In this document: positions 1 to 7,392 of the stretch, in pieces
Position numbering within the stretch: the first letter of the stretch is position 1
Layout: each line of letters begins with the position of its first letter
Assembly: GCA_963923035.1 (NCBI GenBank)
Contig: CAWUKT010000128.1
Coordinates: forward strand, 1-13,535
DNA from: CAWUKT01 sp963923035
GTDB lineage: Bacteria; Bacteroidota; Bacteroidia; J057; JADKCL01
DNA length: 13,535 bases
Direction of reading: 5' to 3'
Notes under the pieces: generated by a model
What the model saw: only the letters and a program-made list of their open reading frames with translations
The model's database searches: none
What the model was told of the DNA's origin: nothing
Translations under genes and position numbers: made by a program

Positions 1-210
1 CCCAATAAGCAATTTGGTGGAACCAAGTTCCACCAAAGCAAGCCTGATTAAAACTTGCTTTCATGGAAGTTGCTTCCACGAAAAAACAGGAGGGCCGCAA
101 GGCCGCCCAATAAGCAATTTGGTGGAACCAAGTTCCACCAAAGCAAGCCTGATTAAAACTCGCTTTCGTGGAAGTTACTTCCACGAAAAAACAGGAGGGC
201 CGCAAGGCCA
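1..210. repeat. Two tandem copies of a 105-bp multi-hairpin repeat
   Basis: Copy 1 is 1-105 and copy 2 is 106-210, differing at only a few bases. A third copy begins at 211 but diverges after six bases. Each unit is almost wholly self-complementary in consecutive pieces. In copy 1 these are an 11-bp stem with a 3-nt loop (13-37), an 8-bp stem (35-42 with 54-61), an 8-bp stem (62-69 with 73-80, one mismatch here but perfect in copy 2), and ggcc stems around a GCAA tetraloop (93-104). The unit length is a multiple of three, so one frame stays open through it, but the palindromes fit a non-coding structured repeat better. The array starts at base 1, so more copies may lie upstream. Confidence 0.85.
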
Positions 211-386
211 CCCAATGGGCAGTCGTATAAAACCCACTCCCCCCACACAATCCACAATTGATTCCGCCCCCCTTTCCGCCCTCCCAAAAGGTCATTTTTC
301 CGACCTCCTCCCCTGCCCTGTCCTCCCTTCGCTTCGCCAAACCACCATTTTTCCCCATATTCAAAGGGCCAAACAGGAAAACAACA
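211..386. other. Upstream region of the molybdoenzyme gene, no gene seen
   Basis: This stretch between the repeat array and the chosen start at 387 is pyrimidine-rich on the + strand. No clear TAnnTTTG promoter box was found, so the promoter could lie in or before the repeats. An in-frame ATG at 258 would add 43 residues rich in Pro, Ser and Phe with no Tat or Sec signal character. This part is therefore treated as untranslated. Confidence 0.5.
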
Positions 387-2648
387 ATGCAGCCATCCTC
401 CGATACCCTCCGCACCGAACATACATTTTGCCGGATCTGTGAGTCCCTCTGCGGGCTGGAAGTACAGATGCAGGGCAATGAAATCCTGTCCATCCGACCG
501 GACATGGAACATGTCGCCACGCGGGGATTCGCCTGCCCCAAGGGGCTGAAGCAGCACAAAATGTACGACTCGCCCGACCGCCTGCTCTACCCGATGAAGC
601 GCAGCGGCAAGGACTGGAACCGCATCCATTGGGACCAGGCCAACCGGGAGATCGGCGAGAAGGTCGCCCAATTGCGGCGCGACCACGGACCCGACTCCAT
701 TGCCATGTACGTCGGGACGGCGGCCGGATTCAGTACGCTGCACCCCATCTTTGCCAACGGATTCATGGACGCGGTCGGCTCGCGCTCCCTCTACGCCTCC
801 GCCACCCAGGATTGCAGCAACAAATTTGCCGTCAGCAACCTGATGTATGGCTTTCCCTTTACCCTCACCCATCCCGACCTCGAGAAGACCGACTGCCTCA
901 TCATCGCCGGTGCCAATCCGGTCGTGTCCAAATGGTCTTTTCTCCAGGTCCCCAACCCCATCGCCCACCTCCGCGAACTCGAACGGCGCGGCGGCCAACT
1001 CTTCATCTTAGATCCCCGACGCACCGAGACCGCCAAGGTGGCCGGCGAACATGTCTTCATCCGCCCGAATACCGATGTCTTCTTTTTCCTGAGCTTTCTC
1101 TGTGAATTGGAGCGAGTTGGCGGGGTGGTGGCCGAAGAACATCCGCATTGGAAGGGAGCGAAAGAGGTATTGGAATTGGCGCGGCAATGGCCCCCGGAAA
1201 AGACCGAAGGGGTGACCCAAGTGCCCGTAGCGACCTTGCGAAAGATGGTGGCGGCGTATAAAAATGCCAAGGCGGCGTCCATTTATTCCTCGACCGGCGT
1301 GAATATGGGGACGAATGGCTCCCTCGCGTTTTGGGTGAAGGAGGTAATCAATGCGCTGAGTGGGAACCTGGACAAAGAGGGCGGGTCCATTGTGGCGAAG
1401 GGCGTGATTGATTTTCCGAAGTTTGGGAAGAAACGGGGACTGTTGGTGAAGGAAGACAAAAGCCGCATTGGTCAATTCGGCAAGGTCAACGACGCATTTC
1501 CCGGCGGCATCCTCGCGGATGAAATCTTACAGGACGGCCCCGGCAAGGTCCGGGCCCTGTTCGTTACGGGCGGCAATCCGCTCGTCACGATGGCCAATAG
1601 CAACCGCCTCCGCGAAGCCTTCCAAAACCTCGAACTCCTCGTCACGCTCGACATCTACCCCAACGAGACCGGGACCGTGGGCCATTATATGTTGCCCTGT
1701 ACCACCCCGCTCGAACGTCCCGACCTGCCCTTTATCTTCCCACTCATGCTCGGACTCCAGGTCAAGCCGTATTTGCAGGCCACCGAGGCCCTCCTCCCGC
1801 CCCCCGGCGAGGTCCGGGACGAGCCGACCATTTATACGGACCTCTGCAAGGCCGCCGGGATCAGCCTCTTCGATTCCAAGGTCGCCCAGAAACTCCTTCA
1901 ATTTGGCCGTTGGAATGCCGGTCGCTTCCGCGAGGAGGGCGAACAACCCGGCCTCCCCCAGAAGTGGCTCCTCAATGCGCTGCTCCGCGTCACCGGGCAG
2001 GGATCATTTTCCGACCTCCTCGAACATCCCCACGGACGCCTCCAGGACGAACATCCCGTCGGCAGTTTTCTCGGCGAACGGGTCCTCACCGACGACGGCA
2101 AGGTCCATTTGGCGCCCCCCGAACTCCTCCAACAGGCCGAAAAGCTCCAGGCAGATTTTACGGAGGAACAACGCCTCGCCCCCCAACTGAAACTCATTAC
2201 CAAGCGCCACGTCACGACCCACAACAGCTGGACGCACAATATCGAAGAATTCACGGCCGGGGACCGCTATACGAATTACCTCTACATGCACCCCGAGGAC
2301 GCCACCCGCCTGGGTCTGGACGACAAGCAATTGGTCGACGTGGCTTCCGCTACGGGCAAGGTGCGCATTCCGCTGAAGCTGTTGAAGGACCTGATGCCGG
2401 GGACGGTCGCCCTCCCCCACGGCTGGGGCCACCAGAGCACCCACATGCAGGTCGCCCGCCGCACGACGGGCGTCAACGTGAATATCCTCGCCGCCGATGG
2501 CCCCGAAGGCATTGAGAAGGTCTCCGGCATGGTCCACCTGACGGGCATTCCCGTGGAGGTGACCCCGGCCGCGGGTCCCCTGGCCACGGATTCGTGGTCG
2601 GGTCTACCGGAAGACAAGTTGGACCTCGGGGAATTTGAGCGGGGTTAA
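387..2648 (+). CDS. Molybdopterin-dependent oxidoreductase, [4Fe-4S] type
   Basis: A 753-residue protein of the DMSO reductase / formate dehydrogenase-like superfamily, which binds a bis-molybdopterin (Mo or W) cofactor. Cys15, Cys18, Cys22 and Cys50 form the CX2CX3CX27C iron-sulfur motif. It ends in CPKG, the Lys being the usual electron-relay residue. The central part carries IIAGANP (172-178), typical of the cofactor-binding core. Residues about 605-726 are the C-terminal dinucleotide-binding domain, including HGWGHQ and GVNVN. The Mo/W ligand should lie in the TQDCSNKF stretch, with Cys143 or the adjacent Asp142 as candidates. I chose the ATG at 387 because AGGA sits 8 nt before it and the family motif begins soon after. 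No Tat signal is visible, so a cytoplasmic location is inferred. No partner subunit or cofactor gene lies nearby. The substrate cannot be told from sequence. Confidence 0.9.
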   Translation: MQPSSDTLRTEHTFCRICESLCGLEVQMQGNEILSIRPDMEHVATRGFACPKGLKQHKMYDSPDRLLYPMKRSGKDWNRIHWDQANREIGEKVAQLRRDHGPDSIAMYVGTAAGFSTLHPIFANGFMDAVGSRSLYASATQDCSNKFAVSNLMYGFPFTLTHPDLEKTDCLIIAGANPVVSKWSFLQVPNPIAHLRELERRGGQLFILDPRRTETAKVAGEHVFIRPNTDVFFFLSFLCELERVGGVVAEEHPHWKGAKEVLELARQWPPEKTEGVTQVPVATLRKMVAAYKNAKAASIYSSTGVNMGTNGSLAFWVKEVINALSGNLDKEGGSIVAKGVIDFPKFGKKRGLLVKEDKSRIGQFGKVNDAFPGGILADEILQDGPGKVRALFVTGGNPLVTMANSNRLREAFQNLELLVTLDIYPNETGTVGHYMLPCTTPLERPDLPFIFPLMLGLQVKPYLQATEALLPPPGEVRDEPTIYTDLCKAAGISLFDSKVAQKLLQFGRWNAGRFREEGEQPGLPQKWLLNALLRVTGQGSFSDLLEHPHGRLQDEHPVGSFLGERVLTDDGKVHLAPPELLQQAEKLQADFTEEQRLAPQLKLITKRHVTTHNSWTHNIEEFTAGDRYTNYLYMHPEDATRLGLDDKQLVDVASATGKVRIPLKLLKDLMPGTVALPHGWGHQSTHMQVARRTTGVNVNILAADGPEGIEKVSGMVHLTGIPVEVTPAAGPLATDSWSGLPEDKLDLGEFERG

Positions 2649-2672
2649 AGGCGAAATGATTTTCCGAAATGG

Positions 2673-2700
2673 ACGAGCGGGGCCCGGGGGCCCCGCTCGT
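2673..2700. terminator. Strong GC hairpin between convergent genes
   Basis: The arms 2673-2684 and 2689-2700 are perfectly complementary over 12 bp (acgagcggggcc) around a 4-nt loop. The hairpin lies 24 nt after the molybdoenzyme stop and 23 nt beyond the end of the opposing minus-strand reading frame. The + strand continues gtttctatta, a weak U-rich tail, and the minus side has none. It probably ends + transcription and may serve both genes. Confidence 0.75.
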
Positions 2701-2723
2701 GTTTCTATTAATGGGCAGTCGAC

Positions 2724-3173
2724 TTATTGCTTGATGACGCGGAGTACTTCCTGGTGGGTATTGCCCTGGATGCGGCAGAAATAGATGCCGGCAGGGAGTT
2801 CTTCGAGGGAGAGTTGGAAATTGTGGGTTCCTGGTTCCATTGGGTCAGCTTCCCGGACCGTTGCAACGAGTTGCCCCGCCGCACTGTACAGGGCGATCGA
2901 CACGGCTTCATCTCCATTTGGCACCAACAGATCGAGCCGGGCCTGGTCGGTCGTGGGGTTCGGGACAATAAGGGCCTGGAAAGCGATCGCCTCCATTCCC
3001 CCAGGAACGCCTTGCTTGCGGATGATCGGAATATCGCCCCGGCCCTCGTCACAGGGCGAGGTCATTCCGGACGTCGTCGCCTGGTTGCCCTGGCTATCGG
3101 TGACCGTAGCGGTCCAAAACGTGGAGGTATTGAACCCGGCGGAGGTGGTTTGGGTGGTCAGGAGGTTGCCGGT
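2724..3173 (-). pseudogene. Cut-off C-terminal part of the beta-helix protein, with T9SS sorting domain
   Basis: This stretch is in the same frame as the gene at 3174-4874 and is separated from it only by one TAG codon. It stays open to TAA at 2724. It completes the SprB-like beta-sandwich (GNLLT..., then FWTATVTDSQGN) and then encodes a type A T9SS C-terminal domain with PNPTTDQARL, LYSAAGQLV and LPAGIYFCRIQG, ending RVIKQ. The intact paralogue at 5103-7265 has the same order and ends RVVKQ. Joined, the two parts give 717 codons, against 720 residues in the paralogue. An ATG at 3065 exists but lies inside the domain, so independent translation is unlikely to give a useful product. Confidence 0.8.
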
Positions 3174-4874
3174 CTAGGTAGTTTGCTGGTACGGAGGGAC
3201 GCCGCCGCTGATCATAAGGATAATGCTGCCGGGGTCGATAAAACTTCCGTAGTCTACGCAGGCATTGGTGATGGACGTGACCTGGAGCGGGGCGGCGCTG
3301 GGGCAAGTTTGGCAGGTCGACGCCGCGGTATAGTTCCCGATGTTCCAGCGTGCCTCGGCGGGCAGGTTATTGCTTCCGCCCGGCCCGAAAACCGGCCAAT
3401 CGCCCGCCGGAATATAGGAAGGGCGGCCATTGAAAGCCTCGCTGTTCCCATTGGCACTGAAGTTCCAGTTGGGGCCGTACAAGGGGCAGCCCCCCGAAGT
3501 GATCAGGTTGTCGTAGACGGTGTGGTTGAGCCCGCTGATGTGCGGGCAGAATGCTACGCGATTGGCCACGATACAGGTCTGCGGGGCTGAATTGTAGCCC
3601 CCCCAGCCTACCCGGATATTGGAACTCCGGACCTGGTTCCGAAACACCACGTTCCGAGGGCCGTGGTCATCTCCCCAGGTGTCAAATGCAATCTCCTGGA
3701 CCGAATTCCCTTCGAACAAGTTCCTGAATGCATAGTTCCCGTGGCCGATCAGGTCGTCGTAGCCCCCGCCACTGGTGAACAAACCATTCTCCCGGCTGTA
3801 ATTGTAGGCGATTACATTTCCATTGGCCCCTCTTTGAACCAGCATGGCGTGGCGGAGTTGGCGGAAAATATTGTTTTCGATCAGGCATTCATTGGAGCCA
3901 TTCATGATATTCACACCATAGCCATGGCCCCCGGTCCCGTAGTCGTGGGCCTCGTGGAAATAACACCCCGACACCTCAATATTGGAAGCATTGTCGATGG
4001 TGACGTGCTGGAAAACGGGCATTTTACTCTCCACGCCCCGGACATAACAGTCGTAGGCAAACTGGAACATGAAGTTCCCGAACAAGTTGCTGGTCGCCTT
4101 GTTCTGACCAAATTCCGAATTGTCCGTGGCGTCTATGGTAAAGCATTCAAATCCCACGAACTGGGGATAATCAACGATGACCATCTCCGCTTCGTTGCCG
4201 TCGGCCATGAAATCGTGCCGCAGGGGCTCATCGATGAAATAGGTGTCCCCTCCCCAACCGTAGACGATCCGCGAATTCTGCTGGACTGTATAGGTATCGT
4301 TGTAGGGATTGGCGCAGGACAACAGGACCCGGTCGTATCCAAAGCTCCCATCGGCATCGGGGAGGGTGATCTGGGTGGAACCCAAGGCGCCGTTGATCCG
4401 AACCTCTTCACCTTCGGTCCTGGATGCCCCCACATAAAAGGCATAATCGTCCTGGGGCCCGCCATTGGGAGTCGGGGAATTGCCGAGCCACCTGAAGATG
4501 GTCTGCCCTGCACCGGCCCCTTTGATGATCAAATTGGAGTTTCTGATCAGAACGCGGTCATTCAGCCGGTAGGTACCGGCGGGAAAGGACAGTACCCATA
4601 CCACCGAGGTGTTCGGAGTGCCCTGGGAGAGGTGATCGACACAGGCCTGGATCTCACCATTGATGTTCCACTGCCCATTGATCTTGTTGGGCGTGGAAAT
4701 GTTCAGGGTCTGGAGCAAGCCAAAAAAGTCGTGGCAGATCCGGGTCGTGGGAAATGTTTCCTCGTGTCCCGCCACATTGGGAAAATCGGGCAGGGTGAAC
4801 TCAGGAGGAATGGGTTGGGCATAGGTCGATAACCAGGGCAACCCGAAGAGGAGGAGAAAAACGATACGTTTCAT
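3174..4874 (-). CDS. Secreted right-handed beta-helix protein, truncated by a premature TAG
   Basis: A 566-residue product with a Sec signal peptide (MKRIVFLLLFGLPWLSTYAQ, cut before Gln). The N-terminal third resembles the pectate-lyase-3 superfamily, with AGTYRLNDRV and IIKGAGAGQTIF. Parallel beta-helix rungs follow, including NIEVSGCYFHEAHDYG and CLIENNIFRQLRHAMLV. A SprB-like repeat begins near residue 540 and stops at GGVPPYQQTT, where codon 567 is TAG. The paralogue at 5103-7265 has TGG (Trp569) there. Without the following part the protein lacks its T9SS sorting signal, so it would reach the periplasm but not the surface by T9SS. A hydrolase or lyase acting on polysaccharide is a fold-based guess. 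TAG terminates no other gene here. A recent nonsense mutation or a base error both fit. Confidence 0.8.
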   Translation of the reverse strand: MKRIVFLLLFGLPWLSTYAQPIPPEFTLPDFPNVAGHEETFPTTRICHDFFGLLQTLNISTPNKINGQWNINGEIQACVDHLSQGTPNTSVVWVLSFPAGTYRLNDRVLIRNSNLIIKGAGAGQTIFRWLGNSPTPNGGPQDDYAFYVGASRTEGEEVRINGALGSTQITLPDADGSFGYDRVLLSCANPYNDTYTVQQNSRIVYGWGGDTYFIDEPLRHDFMADGNEAEMVIVDYPQFVGFECFTIDATDNSEFGQNKATSNLFGNFMFQFAYDCYVRGVESKMPVFQHVTIDNASNIEVSGCYFHEAHDYGTGGHGYGVNIMNGSNECLIENNIFRQLRHAMLVQRGANGNVIAYNYSRENGLFTSGGGYDDLIGHGNYAFRNLFEGNSVQEIAFDTWGDDHGPRNVVFRNQVRSSNIRVGWGGYNSAPQTCIVANRVAFCPHISGLNHTVYDNLITSGGCPLYGPNWNFSANGNSEAFNGRPSYIPAGDWPVFGPGGSNNLPAEARWNIGNYTAASTCQTCPSAAPLQVTSITNACVDYGSFIDPGSIILMISGGVPPYQQTT

Positions 4875-4927
4875 TCTAGGAAGGTTGATTAATCAATAAA
4901 AAAGCGCTGTATTCCTCCCTGTTGCCC

Positions 4928-4935
4928 CCAATATA
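4928..4935 (-). promoter_or_regulatory. Degenerate -7 promoter box of the truncated beta-helix gene
   Basis: On the minus strand this reads TATATTGG, one base off the Bacteroidota consensus TAnnTTTG, and lies 53 nt before the ATG at 4874. It is the positional equivalent of the perfect box before the paralogue. Both are followed by ACAGCGC at nearly the same distance and by CTTCCTA just before the start codon, so promoter and leader were probably duplicated with the gene. No clear -33 element was seen. Confidence 0.45.
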
Positions 4936-5051
4936 AAGCCCTCTTCCGAGAATCTTTCCCCCTCCCGTATGAACAATTCATGAAAAATTGCCTCTGATGG
5001 CCCTCCTCTCCCATTTCCCCAGCCCCTCACTGAAACCCAATCCCGTTGCAT

Positions 5052-5085
5052 AAAAAATGAGAGTGAACCCGGAGGCCCACTCTCA
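5052..5085 (-). terminator. Rho-independent terminator of the intact beta-helix gene
   Basis: Arms 5058-5065 and 5078-5085 pair over 8 bp (tgagagtg with cactctca). On the minus strand they are followed directly by six T residues (5057-5052). The hairpin begins 17 nt beyond the stop codon of the gene at 5103-7265. It should separate that transcript from the downstream paralogue. Confidence 0.75.
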
Positions 5086-5102
5086 CCTTGGCGAAAAAAG
5101 AT

Positions 5103-7265
5103 TTACTGCTTGACGACCCGAATCACCTTGTGGTGGTTGGTTCCCTGAACCCGGCAGAAATAGATTCCGGCGGGTTGGGTTTCCAGAGGCAGTTCGTATT
5201 GGTGGATCCCGGCTCCGGTGATGGCCAGGTGGTCAATCTCACCAATCAATTTCCCCGAAGCATTGAAGATTCCGATCCGCAGTTGATCCTGTTGGTTGAT
5301 CTCAATTTCGAGGATGGCCCTTCCGGTCGTCGGATTGGGGAATACCTTGGCATCCAATTGCATCGCATTGGTGCTACTGGCCAGGTCGCTGGCCGCGGCT
5401 TGCTTCCTGATGAACGGACCATCGTTCATGTCATCACAGGGACCGGTATACCCCGAAATGGTTTTGGTATTGCCGGCATTGTCGACGACCGTAGCCGACC
5501 ACATCGTAGGGGTATTGAAGGTCGCCGAGGTATTGTTTTGGGTCAATAAGTTGCCCGCCCAGACGGTGGGCAGGTAGGGCGGAACACCTCCGGTGATGTT
5601 GAGGTAAATGGACCCGGAGTTGACAAAGAATCCGTAGTCTTCACAGGGATAGGTCGTCGCGGTGATCTGAATGGGAGCCGTCGCCGGGCATGAATTACAG
5701 GTGGAGGCTACCGTAAAGTTGCCGCTGTTCCAGCGGTTCTCGGCGGGGAGGTTTTCGGTTCCATCCGGCCCAAATACGGGCCAGTCCGCGGCCGGAAGAT
5801 AGGCGGGCCGGGTATTGAAAGCGATCGAGGTCCCGATATTGCCGGTGTTGTTGTTAAACCCATGTCCACAGCAGCAAGGAAAGCCGTTGTTTTGATTGTC
5901 ATAGGTGGTATGTCCATTGCCCGCCATGTCGATGCAGGTCTCCGTCCAGTTGCCTACGACACAGGTTTCGGGAGCGGAATTGAAAAATGGCACCCCTACC
6001 CGGACATTCTTTTCGCGGGTTTCGTTGCGGTAAACGATGTTGCGGGGACCGTTGTTGTCTCCCTTGGTATCGAAGCTGATTTGATCGACCGAGTTGCCTT
6101 CGAACAGGTTGCGGAACGCGAAGTTGCCGTGGCCGACGAGGTCATCGAAGCCGGAATTGTCTCCGTTGGGGTTGGATTCGCGGGAGTAGTTGTAGGCAAA
6201 GACGTTTCCGTTGGCGCCGTACTGGACCAGCATGGCGTGGCGGAGCCGCCGGAAGATATTGTTTTCGATCAGGCACTCGCTGGAGCCGTTGGAGACATTG
6301 ACTCCGTACCCGTGTCCCCCCGAACCGTAGTCGTGGGCTTCCTCGAAATAGCATCCGGAGACCTCGATATTGGAGGCATAGGTAATGGTAATGTGCTGGA
6401 AGACAGGCTTGCGGCTGTCCACCCCGCGCACATAGCAGTCATGGGTATATTCAAATCGGAAATGGCCGTACCAGCCACTCTCGTCCTTGTTTTGACCCGT
6501 GGTCGTATTGCCGTAGCTGTCGATGCTGAAGCATTCAAAGCCCACGAACTGGGGATAGGTGATCTTGATGGCCTTTGCATTGCTGGTAACCGCATTGTAA
6601 TCTATGCGCAGGGGTTCATCCAAAATATAGTTGGTCCCACCCCATCCGTACACGACCCGGGAATTTTGGCGGATGAAGTAATCGTTGCCGCCTCCGGGAT
6701 CATCGCGGGTGAGGAGAAGGCGGTCGTATCCGAAGGTCCCGTCGGCGTCGGGGAGGGTGATCATGGTCGATCCGTTGGTTCCGTTGATCCGGACCTCTTG
6801 CCCGTCGGTGGAATTGGCTCCGACAAAAAAGGCATAGTTGTCCAGCGGGCCACCATTGTTATTGGCCGTATTGCCAACCCACTTGAAGCGGGTTTGTCCT
6901 GCTCCCGCTCCTTTGATGATGAGGTTGCTGCCGGTAATTCTCACCCGGTTGTGCAGCTTGTAGGTTCCGGCCGGAAACGAAAGCACCCAGACCACCGAAT
7001 TGTTCGGGGTAGACTGCTGCAAATGGTTGACACAGGCCTGGATATGGTCGTAAATCTGCCATGCTCCATTGCTGTAGACAGGTGGGTTGACCCCGAGGGT
7101 CTGCAAGAGGCCGAAGAAGTCGTTGCAAAGTCGGGTCTGGGGAAATGCAATTTCGTGCCCGGCAATGATGGGGAAGTTCGGCTCGGTAAATTGAGGGGGA
7201 ATAGCTTGGGAATAGGAGGTCAAACACGACATCCCCAAGAGAAAAAGCAAAATAAAACGTCTCAT
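5103..7265 (-). CDS. Secreted right-handed beta-helix (pectate-lyase-fold) protein with T9SS sorting domain
   Basis: A 720-residue cell-surface or secreted protein. Residues 1-19 are a signal peptide (FILLFLLGMSCLTSYS|Q). Residues about 70-130 match the start of pectate-lyase-3-type helices (FPAGTYKLHNRV, IIKGAGAGQTRF). The beta-helix runs to about residue 450, with conserved HDYGSGGHGYGVN (311-323), LRHAMLVQ (341-348) and LVGHGNFAFRN (376-386). A Cys-rich segment holds CCC at 464-466. Residues about 530-610 resemble a SprB repeat (GSIYLNITGGVPPY, Trp569). Residues about 640-720 are a T9SS type A domain with PNPTTGRA, NASGKLIGEI and PAGIYFCRVQG. The gene is a tandem paralogue of the truncated copy downstream. 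The fold suggests action on polysaccharide, but catalytic residues and substrate are unproven. It has its own promoter and terminator. Confidence 0.85.
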   Translation of the reverse strand: MRRFILLFLLGMSCLTSYSQAIPPQFTEPNFPIIAGHEIAFPQTRLCNDFFGLLQTLGVNPPVYSNGAWQIYDHIQACVNHLQQSTPNNSVVWVLSFPAGTYKLHNRVRITGSNLIIKGAGAGQTRFKWVGNTANNNGGPLDNYAFFVGANSTDGQEVRINGTNGSTMITLPDADGTFGYDRLLLTRDDPGGGNDYFIRQNSRVVYGWGGTNYILDEPLRIDYNAVTSNAKAIKITYPQFVGFECFSIDSYGNTTTGQNKDESGWYGHFRFEYTHDCYVRGVDSRKPVFQHITITYASNIEVSGCYFEEAHDYGSGGHGYGVNVSNGSSECLIENNIFRRLRHAMLVQYGANGNVFAYNYSRESNPNGDNSGFDDLVGHGNFAFRNLFEGNSVDQISFDTKGDNNGPRNIVYRNETREKNVRVGVPFFNSAPETCVVGNWTETCIDMAGNGHTTYDNQNNGFPCCCGHGFNNNTGNIGTSIAFNTRPAYLPAADWPVFGPDGTENLPAENRWNSGNFTVASTCNSCPATAPIQITATTYPCEDYGFFVNSGSIYLNITGGVPPYLPTVWAGNLLTQNNTSATFNTPTMWSATVVDNAGNTKTISGYTGPCDDMNDGPFIRKQAAASDLASSTNAMQLDAKVFPNPTTGRAILEIEINQQDQLRIGIFNASGKLIGEIDHLAITGAGIHQYELPLETQPAGIYFCRVQGTNHHKVIRVVKQ

Positions 7266-7315
7266 GTTAGGAAGATTGAAGATTGAAAATGCGCGCTGTT
7301 ATCTTCCCAATGAGT

Positions 7316-7323
7316 CAAAGGTA
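7316..7323 (-). promoter_or_regulatory. Bacteroidota -7 promoter box of the intact beta-helix gene
   Basis: The minus strand reads TACCTTTG, a perfect match to TAnnTTTG, 50 nt before the ATG at 7265. No convincing TTG -33 element lies at the usual distance. The match and its conserved position relative to the paralogue's leader support it. Confidence 0.6.
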
Positions 7324-7392
7324 AGAAGGGATTCTAAAGAATCACCACTTGGAGGGTTAATTTTTTAAAAACAAAACCGGATTCCGATTGCA

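Noticed and set aside
258..386. N-terminal extension of the molybdoenzyme from the ATG at 258
   Set aside because: The added residues show no signal peptide or family similarity, and the ATG at 387 has an AGGA at good spacing.
14..442. Open frame across the repeats encoding a 35-residue repeated peptide
   Set aside because: The repeats are dominated by palindromes, the frame needs a TTG start or an upstream continuation, and its end overlaps the true start of the molybdoenzyme gene.
214..2721. 12-bp direct repeat aatgggcagtcg at 214-225 and 2710-2721 flanking the molybdoenzyme gene
   Set aside because: A few 12-mer matches are expected by chance in a window of this size, and no integrase, inverted ends or target duplication supports a mobile cassette.
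5862..7286. 474-codon + strand frame opposite the intact beta-helix gene, and a similar 389-codon frame at 3663-4832
   Set aside because: Both are low-complexity Gly/Val/Ile-rich antisense shadows that mirror the paralogous genes.
7330..7346. Short inverted repeat gattc/gaatc after the muramidase gene as a terminator
   Set aside because: The stem is only 5 bp, AT-rich, and not followed by a T-run on the minus strand.
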